Assembly: GCA_013791855.1 (NCBI GenBank)
Contig: VMTA01000011.1
Coordinates: 62,001 to 126,000 of the forward strand
Length of the DNA: 64,000 nucleotides
Direction of reading: 5' to 3'
From: Sideroxydans sp.
Lineage (GTDB): Bacteria > Pseudomonadota > Gammaproteobacteria > Burkholderiales > Gallionellaceae
The translations under genes were made by a program, and so were the position numbers. Position 1 is the stretch's first letter. Every line of letters starts with the position of its first letter. The notes beneath the pieces are model-generated. The model was not told the DNA's origin. It saw only the letters and a program-made list of their open reading frames with translations, and made no database searches. Shown here in pieces: positions 28,296 to 34,425 of this stretch.

Positions 28296-29206
28296 TCCCT
28301 CATCTCCCTGCCGGTCAATTTGAGGAACACGTCTTCCAGATTCGCCGGACGATGCAGATAGCGCAGCACGCTCTGCGCCTGCAAGTGCGCCACCAGCGGC
28401 TGCGCATCGTGCACGTAGCAGAACACCGACTCGCCACTGACTTCATGACGCTGCGCATACTTTGCGGTATGCTCGCTCGCCCATTGCCCGGCCGTCTCGC
28501 CGAACACCTCCACCACCTGCGGCTCGATGTTGCTTTCGATCAGTTCGCGCGGCGAGCCCTGGCTGATGAGCTTGCCGTTGTCCATCACTGCCAGGCGGTG
28601 ACACAGGCGCTCGGCTTCGTCCATGAAGTGAGTGGTGAGCAACAGCGTCTTGCCCTGTTGTGTCAGCGCATTAAGACGCTGCCAGATCAGGTGGCGCGCC
28701 TGCGGGTCGAGACCGGTGGTTGGCTCGTCGAGGAACACCACATCGGGATCGTTCACCAGTGCGCGCGCCAGCGTCAGGCGACGTTTCATGCCGCCTGACA
28801 GCGTCGGCACTTTCGCGTCGCGCTTGCTGGTGAGGCTGGCGAATTCGAGCAAGTCCGGGATGCGTGCCTCGATCTCGCTGTCCGGCATGCCGAAATAGCG
28901 CCCGTACACCAGCAGATTCTCCGCCACGGTGAAGTCCGGGTCGAGGTTGTCCATCTGCGGCACCACGCCCACTTTGATGCGCGCCTCGCGCGCGGCCTGC
29001 GGCACCGGCAGATCGAGCAGCGTGGCCGTGCCTGCATCCGGCGCGATCAGTCCCAGCAGGAGGCGCAGCGTGGTGGTCTTACCCGCGCCGTTGGGGCCGA
29101 GTAGCCCGAAACATTCGCCCTTGTGGATGGACAGATCGAGCCCGTCCACCACGCGGTGGCCGCCGTAGGATTTTTGCAGACCTTTGGCCTGTATGACTGG
29201 ATTCAC
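28292..29206 (-). CDS. ABC exporter ATP-binding protein (NodI-like)
   Basis: A 304-residue ATPase partner of the permease just downstream. Walker A is [13 protein letters not shown] near residue 36, the Q-loop is in [12 protein letters not shown], the signature is LSGGMKRRL, Walker B is [13 protein letters not shown] and the switch His is in [18 protein letters not shown] and the long C-terminal domain after residue 230 are typical of NodI/DrrA-type subunits. It overlaps the hydrolase upstream by four bases and the permease downstream. Confidence 0.94.
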   Translation of the reverse strand: MNPVIQAKGLQKSYGGHRVVDGLDLSIHKGECFGLLGPNGAGKTTTLRLLLGLIAPDAGTATLLDLPVPQAAREARIKVGVVPQMDNLDPDFTVAENLLVYGRYFGMPDSEIEARIPDLLEFASLTSKRDAKVPTLSGGMKRRLTLARALVNDPDVVFLDEPTTGLDPQARHLIWQRLNALTQQGKTLLLTTHFMDEAERLCHRLAVMDNGKLISQGSPRELIESNIEPQVVEVFGETAGQWASEHTAKYAQRHEVSGESVFCYVHDAQPLVAHLQAQSVLRYLHRPANLEDVFLKLTGREMRE

Positions 29207-29823
29207 AATTCAACTCCGGAAAAATGTTTCTTCACGATATCGCGCAATTGTGTCAGCCGACCGTGGAAGAAATGTTCTGCTGCCGGCAATACCACAATGG
29301 GCAGATGCTGCGGCCGCGCCCATTCCAGCGCATCAGCCAGCGGCACCACATCATCATGCTCACCGTGTACGACCAATGTGTCGGCCGATACGGCCGGCAT
29401 CGCGAAACGCCCGACGGCAGGCGCGGCCAGGATCAAGTGTCGCGGTTGCAAGCGCTGCGCGGCGCGCGCCGCGACATAGCCGCCGAAAGAAAAACCGGAC
29501 AACACCAGCGGCAGTTCGCCGCCGAATTGCTCCTGCGCATAGCGCACCACCGCGATCAGGTCTTCAGTCTCGCCGTCGCCGCCTGTGAATTCGCCGTCGC
29601 TCGCGCCGACACCGCGAAAGTTGAAGCGGAAGGATGCGCAGCCCATGTCGGCGAAGGTCTTGGCCAGCGTCATCGCCACCTTGTTCTCCATCGTGCCGCC
29701 CATAGTGGGTAAGGGATGCGCCACCACGGCGATCGCGCGCAGTTCACCCTCCGGCAGATGCGCCACGCCTTCGAGCCGCCCTGCCGGGCCCTGCAGATCA
29801 AAGCTTTTCAATACGACTGCCAT
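29203..29823 (-). CDS. Alpha/beta hydrolase
   Basis: A 206-residue serine hydrolase fold of the short YsgG/dienelactone-hydrolase-like type found across proteobacteria. The oxyanion region is [14 protein letters not shown], the nucleophile elbow is [11 protein letters not shown], the acid lies in [15 protein letters not shown] and the catalytic His is in [11 protein letters not shown] start at ATG 29823, which overlaps the ferredoxin stop as ATGA, because the upstream extension is a shadow of that gene. The substrate is unknown. It is probably co-transcribed with the ABC exporter. Confidence 0.88.
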   Translation of the reverse strand: MAVVLKSFDLQGPAGRLEGVAHLPEGELRAIAVVAHPLPTMGGTMENKVAMTLAKTFADMGCASFRFNFRGVGASDGEFTGGDGETEDLIAVVRYAQEQFGGELPLVLSGFSFGGYVAARAAQRLQPRHLILAAPAVGRFAMPAVSADTLVVHGEHDDVVPLADALEWARPQHLPIVVLPAAEHFFHGRLTQLRDIVKKHFSGVEL

Positions 29824-30137
29824 CAGATCTTCAAACGCTCCACCACACGGCCATGCTGCAGATGCTCCTCGATGATCTCGTCCAGATCGCTCTCGTCGAC
29901 GAAGGTGTACCAGGTGCCTTCGGGATAGATCACCAGCACCGGACCATCGTCGCAACGGTCCAGACATCCGGCGGAATTGATGCGGATCTTGTTCTGTCGG
30001 TCCGAGATGCCCAACGCCTTGACCTTGTCCTTCACGTAGTCGCGCGCCTTCTGCGCACCGTGGTTGTTACAGCAGTCGCTGCCGTCCTCGCGCTGGTTGG
30101 TGCAGAAGAACACATGCTTGTCGAAATACTGCGTCAT
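29823..30137 (-). CDS. Thioredoxin-like [2Fe-2S] ferredoxin
   Basis: A 104-residue protein of the (2Fe-2S) ferredoxin-domain family seen next to hydrolases in many proteobacteria. It starts KHVFFCTNQREDGSDCC, giving the first cysteines, and ends with INSAGCLDRCDDGPVLVIYPEGTWY, giving the second pair in the C-x-x-x-C arrangement of thioredoxin-like ferredoxins. It is an electron carrier of unknown partner. It overlaps the hydrolase downstream (ATGA) and VanZ upstream by four bases. Confidence 0.9.
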   Translation of the reverse strand: MTQYFDKHVFFCTNQREDGSDCCNNHGAQKARDYVKDKVKALGISDRQNKIRINSAGCLDRCDDGPVLVIYPEGTWYTFVDESDLDEIIEEHLQHGRVVERLKI

Positions 30138-31225
30138 TTATCGCTCTCCTCCCCATTCATGATGCGGCGCCGTGCCCAAGCCAGATAGATCACCAGCAAC
30201 ACGGGGAACACCGCCGAAACGATCTGCGACATCCAGTTGAAGTTGCGCAGATGACCGTAGTGCCAATGATACAAGCGCATCGCGGCCGCAGGTGCCGCGC
30301 TGTCCAATACCCCTGCCGCCAATGCCAGATAAACGGCACTCGCCGCCGCCGCCGCCCACAGCAGTGCCGTGCGCGACAACCAGAAACTGACACCCGTCAG
30401 TGCCAGCCCTGCCAGCAGGCCGAGCACAGCCTCTCCGTTCAACCACAACATCAAGGCCCAGGACCGCAGCAGCACCGCCGCCGTGATGAACTTGCCCAGC
30501 GCCACCACGCTCAGCATCAACAACAATGCCGCCACCACGTGACGCCGGATGCGGAACAGGGTCTGCAACAGCAAGCCGATCAGCAACAGGTTGCAGGCCA
30601 CCGCAGCACTCGCCCACAGGCTGAATTGCGGCGGCGCGAACGCCGCGATGCGCCCCGCTTCTTCGGTGAGGAACACATTGCCCAGCATGGGTAGCGAAGG
30701 ATTGATCTGCGCGAACATCCACAGCATCACCAGCGCCAGACCGAAATCCACCCCGTCACCACGCTGGAACAGTTCGATACGCCACTGCGTGGCGCGCGCG
30801 AACCATGCCCGCGGCGCGATCCACACTGCCAGCACAGCCCCGCACAACGCCCCCAGTCCGTTGGTAAGCACATCCACACTGGCCGCAGCCCGCATCGGCA
30901 GATACGTCTGCAGATATTCCATCGCCATCGACAACAGCAATGCGGCCAATGTCGCGAGCAACACACTCTGCCCTGGCTTGAAACGCGTACCCAGATTGAG
31001 CGCCAGCAACATGCCCAGCGGCAGATAGGCCAACCAGTTGGCTGCCGCGTCGAACGCCGTGTAGGCTTGGCTCAGCGGCGAAGCGAGCACTTCCACAAAG
31101 GTCGGCGCCGACGCCTGCCAACCCGCAAAAGGGGACAGGCTGGCATACGCGATCATCAATACATATCCCGCCAGCAGATAGCGGCGCAGCAAGGAACGAT
31201 TGGTTCTAAATGACAGTGCGGTCAT
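30134..31225 (-). CDS. VanZ family membrane protein
   Basis: A 363-residue polytopic membrane protein with about nine hydrophobic segments. The N-terminal half is a VanZ domain: NWLAYLPLGMLLALNLG, then MAMEYLQTYLPMRAASVDVLTNGLGALCGA, with the conserved E/Q and R/D residues of the family. The C-terminal half is a further set of spans without a recognised domain. The start at ATG 31225 leaves out an upstream extension that is not hydrophobic and runs through the intergenic region. VanZ proteins affect teicoplanin sensitivity in Gram-positives; the role here is unknown. Confidence 0.84.
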   Translation of the reverse strand: MTALSFRTNRSLLRRYLLAGYVLMIAYASLSPFAGWQASAPTFVEVLASPLSQAYTAFDAAANWLAYLPLGMLLALNLGTRFKPGQSVLLATLAALLLSMAMEYLQTYLPMRAAASVDVLTNGLGALCGAVLAVWIAPRAWFARATQWRIELFQRGDGVDFGLALVMLWMFAQINPSLPMLGNVFLTEEAGRIAAFAPPQFSLWASAAVACNLLLIGLLLQTLFRIRRHVVAALLLMLSVVALGKFITAAVLLRSWALMLWLNGEAVLGLLAGLALTGVSFWLSRTALLWAAAAASAVYLALAAGVLDSAAPAAAMRLYHWHYGHLRNFNWMSQIVSAVFPVLLVIYLAWARRRIMNGEESDK

Positions 31226-31262
31226 CAGATATACCCGATGAAATAGGTCGGGCTCATTTTGG

Positions 31263-31291
31263 TTGACTCGGCAGTAGGGGTAGTAAAGAAT
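31263..31291 (+). promoter_or_regulatory. Possible sigma-70 promoter for the bacteriohemerythrin gene
   Basis: TTGACT at 31263-31268 and AAGAAT at 31286-31291 are separated by 17 bases. The first is close to consensus, the second weak. They lie in the divergent gap between the VanZ gene and the hemerythrin gene, about 55 bases before its ATG, which has the strong ribosome site GGGAGGAG. Confidence 0.4.
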
Positions 31292-31345
31292 GCGTCCCGC
31301 AGTTAAAAAAACTATTACGTTCGACAACATCGACGGGAGGAGATT

Positions 31346-31810
31346 ATGGCATACCTGCACTGGTCCAATGAGCTGGACACGGGTATCGAAGTCATCGACA
31401 AACAGCATCGGCGCATCGTCGATCTGATCAACGAATTGAATACCGCAAACGAAGGTGGAGACACCGCCGTGATCAACCACGTGCTGGGCGAACTGGTGGA
31501 CTACACCTTGTCACACTTCAGTTTCGAGGAAGAGCTGCAGGAGAAGGCGAACTATCCCTTCTTCAAAGCACATAAACGCGTGCACGAGATATTCACCAAG
31601 CGCGTCGGCGAATTCCAGCAGCGCGCCGCCAATGGCGAAAACGTCGCCCCCGAACTGCTCTCCATGCTGAAGATCTGGCTGGTCAACCACATCAAGGGCG
31701 ACGATGCCGACTATGTTGAAGCCGTGGTGAACTCGCTTGGCGTCGAGATCAAGAAATCCGACACCTCCGGCGGTTGGCTGGGCAACACCCTTAAGAAGAT
31801 CTTCGGCTGA
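31346..31810 (+). CDS. Bacteriohemerythrin
   Basis: Non-haem di-iron oxygen-binding protein. All seven iron ligands can be seen: H21 in DKQHRR, H57 and E61 in LSHFSFEEE, H76 and H80 in AHKRVH, H115 and D120 in VNHIKGDD. The 154 residues form a single-domain protein with a 24-residue Gly/Lys tail and no signalling domain. It stands alone between divergent and convergent neighbours. In microaerophiles such proteins are thought to deliver or sense O2, consistent with the lifestyle inferred here. Confidence 0.96.
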   Translation: MAYLHWSNELDTGIEVIDKQHRRIVDLINELNTANEGGDTAVINHVLGELVDYTLSHFSFEEELQEKANYPFFKAHKRVHEIFTKRVGEFQQRAANGENVAPELLSMLKIWLVNHIKGDDADYVEAVVNSLGVEIKKSDTSGGWLGNTLKKIFG

Positions 31811-31811
31811 T

Positions 31812-32144
31812 TCACTTCGAAGCGGCGTTCAGCCGCTTCGCAATCACCGCAGGCAGTTTATTCGGCGCCTTGATGCGCAACTGCTTGTTCACGCTGTACA
31901 CCCCGAACACCACCGTGATCGACTTCACAGGCACATCGAACTCACCCGCCAGAAACTTCACCAGATGTGCCGTGGCGCGTCCGCGCACCGGATTCTCAGC
32001 GACATGGATCTCCAGCTGATTGCCGATGCCTTTGCTCAATTTAGTCTGCTTTGCGCGCGGCCGGCCCAGGATGTTCAACACCAGCGTTTCGTCCTGCCAC
32101 TGACAGAACGTATCCATCTCCAGCCCGGATTTAGAACTTTTCAT
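31812..32144 (-). CDS. DUF167 family protein, divergent
   Basis: A 110-residue protein with the DUF167 core: LVLNILGRPRAKQTKLSKGIGNQLEIHVAENPVRGRATAHLVKFLAGEFDVPVKSITVVFG. It is more divergent than the yggU product at 21137-21424, and the Gly-Lys-Ala-Asn core is GRAT here. No function is known. It overlaps the RsuA-like gene upstream by 14 bases, so translation may be coupled. Its last codons form part of a GC-rich hairpin. Confidence 0.82.
   Translation of the reverse strand: MKSSKSGLEMDTFCQWQDETLVLNILGRPRAKQTKLSKGIGNQLEIHVAENPVRGRATAHLVKFLAGEFDVPVKSITVVFGVYSVNKQLRIKAPNKLPAVIAKRLNAASK
31818..31840. terminator. Hairpin at the hemerythrin/DUF167 convergence
   Basis: A 9-bp perfect stem, CGAAGCGGC/GCCGCTTCG, with a five-base loop starts eight bases after the hemerythrin stop, within the last codons of the opposing gene. 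No T tract follows, so intrinsic termination is uncertain. It may instead protect the 3' end of the mRNA. Confidence 0.4.
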
Positions 32145-32841
32145 ACGGTGCCAAATAACGCCATTGCTCCGCTGGCAGCTTGCCCATAGACAAACGCCCG
32201 ATGCGCAGACGGCGCAAACTCAACAATTCCAGACCGACGCTGTCGCACATGAACGCGATCTGCCCGTGCCGCACGCCCTTCAAGGCAAAGCGTAGCCGTG
32301 TCTCGCTCTGGCGGCTGACCTTGACCGGTGACAACGGTTTGCCGTTATACGTCAGCCCGTGATTCAACAGCTTCAGCCCTTCCTCAGACAACTCGCCCGA
32401 CACCTCGGCGACATACTCCTGCTCCACCGTCGCCGCACCATCCACCAGTTTGCGTGACACGCGGAAGTCCTGAGTAAACACTGACATACCGCCCGCATTC
32501 GGCTCCAGCGGCAGGCACGGCGTCATGCGCACGAAATGTTGTTGCAGCACACGGATATGGGAATGGTCATCCTCCGCCTGCGTATCCGCACGCAGCAGTG
32601 CCGTCACCGCCTCGTCACTCATACCGAGTGGCCGATGCAACATGATAGTCACCGGCTCCACCGGCACCGCCTTGGCCGCCGCATAGAGCTCCACCTTCTG
32701 ATCCGTCACCATGAACTGCGGCAACTCCACCACCTGCCCATCCACCTTCACCCAGCCACCCGCGATATACAGCTCCGCCTCGCGGCGCGAGCACGCAGTC
32801 AGTTCGGCAAGACGTTTGGCAAGGCGGATAGGTTCGGTCAT
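32131..32841 (-). CDS. RsuA/RluF-like protein with altered active site
   Basis: A 236-residue S4-domain protein (residues 4-55) followed by a domain that aligns with the RsuA/RluB/RluE/RluF pseudouridine synthases. Where those enzymes have the catalytic RLD, this protein reads PLEPNAGG, with E113 in place of Asp. The later RQIRRM loop is GQIAFM, yet EYVAEV and the C-terminal LRIGRLSMGKLPAEQWRYL match the family well. A catalytic Glu would be unusual, so it may be an RNA-binding protein without synthase activity. The reading frame is intact. Confidence 0.85.
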   Translation of the reverse strand: MTEPIRLAKRLAELTACSRREAELYIAGGWVKVDGQVVELPQFMVTDQKVELYAAAKAVPVEPVTIMLHRPLGMSDEAVTALLRADTQAEDDHSHIRVLQQHFVRMTPCLPLEPNAGGMSVFTQDFRVSRKLVDGAATVEQEYVAEVSGELSEEGLKLLNHGLTYNGKPLSPVKVSRQSETRLRFALKGVRHGQIAFMCDSVGLELLSLRRLRIGRLSMGKLPAEQWRYLAPYEKF

Positions 32842-32913
32842 GGGAGGTACTTGATAGAAACAGGGCTCGCATTGTAAACGCTAGCTCACGCCGTTCCCCT
32901 GTAAAATCCGCGC

Positions 32914-33147
32914 ATGACCACCCCACCCAAACCCGCGAACCGCCCCACATTGGAAGGCGTCACACTGGAAAAGATCGTCACGCAACTATCCGAAAGCATG
33001 GGATGGGAAGCGATGGCTGATGCTGTGCCCATCCGCTGTTTCACGCATGATCCGAGTGTGAAATCGAGTTTGAAGTTTTTGAGGAGGACGCCTTGGGCTA
33101 GGGCGAAGGTGGAGGAGTTGTATTTGCGGTCGCTTCGGTCGAAGTGA
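32914..33147 (+). CDS. VF530 family DNA-binding protein
   Basis: A 77-residue basic protein matching the VF530/DUF2132 family: LEGVTLEKIVTQLSESMGWEAM, then IRCFTHDPSVKSSLKFLRRTPWARAKVEELYL, which is nearly the entire conserved domain. VF530 proteins resemble HMG-like folds and bind DNA in structural studies, but their role is unknown. It is divergent from the RsuA-like gene with 72 bases between and is followed by the repeat island. Confidence 0.93.
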   Translation: MTTPPKPANRPTLEGVTLEKIVTQLSESMGWEAMADAVPIRCFTHDPSVKSSLKFLRRTPWARAKVEELYLRSLRSK

Positions 33148-33157
33148 CTTTCTCGTA

Positions 33158-33733
33158 ATTCAAAAACAACACCGTCGGGGGTGGCCCGACAGCCAGTCAC
33201 TTTTCTTGTCTTGCCAAGAAAAGTAACCAAAAGAAGTCGCCCCCGGTTTGCCGCCCCTATGGGGTTCCCTGCGTTGCTCGACTGGTCAGGCGGCTGCGGA
33301 ACTCGCGCTGCGCGCTCAGACAGTCCTCGCCGACTACCCCTGACCAGTCTCCGCTACTCGGCGGCGCACAGGGGAGGAAATTCAAAACCCTAAAACCATA
33401 ACCCCCAAAGCCAACCCCGATGCGGGCATGGCCCGCATCGCCAACCAAAAAGAAGCGTGCGCAAAGCGCACACAAAACCGCAGTGGATTTTCATTCCCTT
33501 GAGCGCCGCCGAGTAGCGCAGGACGGTCGGGGATAGTCCGACGAATATGTTTGAGCACGTGGCCGCGTAGCGGATCGTGCGAGTTTATGAGGAGGCCCGA
33601 CCGTTCGAGCAACGCAGGGAACCCACGAAGTGGGCGGCAAACCAGGGTCGCCTTTTCTTTGGTTACTTTCTTTAGGCGAAGCAAAAGAAAGTGACTTGCT
33701 GTCGGGCAACCCCCGACGGTTTTGACTTTGAAT
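33158..33733. repeat. Large imperfect palindromic repeat element
   Basis: About 575 bp without a convincing gene. Left and right halves are inverted copies. ATTCAAA and ACCGTCGGGGG at 33158-33181 are answered by their complements at 33710-33733. GTGCCGACAG-like, AAGTAACCAAA, GGTTTGCCGCCC, GGTTCCCTGCGTTGCTCGA and CGCTACTCGGCGGCGC segments then follow in the same order on both arms. The arms extend roughly 220 bp each to a central region with the hairpin GATGCGGG/CCCGCATC. Short frames inside it (for example 33491-33709, minus) are artefacts of the repeat. It resembles a dispersed betaproteobacterial repeat family, which I state from memory. Confidence 0.8.
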
Positions 33734-33739
33734 CCATTC

Positions 33740-33766
33740 GGCGCAATGCCCGTTGGTTATTGCGCC
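33740..33766. repeat. Short palindromic repeat at the edge of the island
   Basis: GGCGCAAT (33740-33747) pairs with ATTGCGCC (33759-33766) around an 11-base loop. It lies between the large palindrome and the 3' end of the A+T-rich membrane-protein gene. The sequence is like a short interspersed repeat common in several proteobacteria, and it could act as a weak terminator for that gene. Confidence 0.55.
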
Positions 33767-33775
33767 CTACGCCTG

Positions 33776-34375
33776 CTAATTTTGCGAAATTAATATTACT
33801 AAAGGAGCAAAGGCAAATAACAACGGGAAAAGGTAATCGGTAAATTCCGTGTCAAAAATAATAAAGTGGGGCAATTGAAATAGCACACATTCAATATATT
33901 CTTCGAGTGGCACGAGATATGTATAGCTCATGTCGTTTTTTCGCAAATAAATTTGGACACCTTCAGGTAGCAGATGTGGATATTCGACTTCAAATCCATC
34001 TTCAATATCGATCCAGGACTGCCTTAGAGTTCTCTCTACTGGCTGAAAGACGTTAATGGGGTGGTCTCTATAAAATAAGATTGCGGATCTTATAGCTAAT
34101 GGCTTACGTACTCTGTCGAATATCGCATATTTGACTTTGTCTACAGCCTTTTCTCTGCGGAAAAACTGAACATAGCGCACCAACCAATATGCCCAAAGCA
34201 ACCAAAGGGAGTAAACAAGAACCTCAGGTTTACCAACCGTAATAGATGCCCCTAATAAAGACAACGTTTCATTAATTCGGAAATGAGCAACTTGAGCAAC
34301 AATCAGCAATGCGCTTATTACAAAAAGATCCCTGCGTTGCCTAATGAATGAAAGTGCTGAATCAGAATCAGACAT
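33776..34375 (-). CDS. Orphan A+T-rich membrane protein of unknown function
   Basis: I do not recognise a family. From ATG 34375, supported by AGGAG ten bases upstream, the protein has 199 residues; ATG 34420 is an alternative without such a site. Two hydrophobic spans lie in the N-terminal half (VISALLIVAQVAHF and SLWLLWAYWLVRYVQFF). A soluble middle part is rich in charged residues, and a hydrophobic C-terminal span ends LFAFAPLVILISQN. Base composition is clearly richer in A and T than the neighbours, and it sits between the repeat island and polA. Both facts suggest acquisition by transfer. Confidence 0.75.
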   Translation of the reverse strand: MSDSDSALSFIRQRRDLFVISALLIVAQVAHFRINETLSLLGASITVGKPEVLVYSLWLLWAYWLVRYVQFFRREKAVDKVKYAIFDRVRKPLAIRSAILFYRDHPINVFQPVERTLRQSWIDIEDGFEVEYPHLLPEGVQIYLRKNDMSYTYLVPLEEYIECVLFQLPHFIIFDTEFTDYLFPLLFAFAPLVILISQN

Positions 34376-34425
34376 TGATTGCGTACTCCTAATAGTCTCG
34401 TAATCTCGAATGCTTCTCATTGAGG

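Noticed and set aside
33491-33709. Short minus-strand frame and others (33181-33393, 33257-33475, 33382-33684) within the repeat island
   Set aside because: They follow the palindromic arms, have low-complexity Arg/Ser/Pro content and no ribosome sites; they are products of the repeat.
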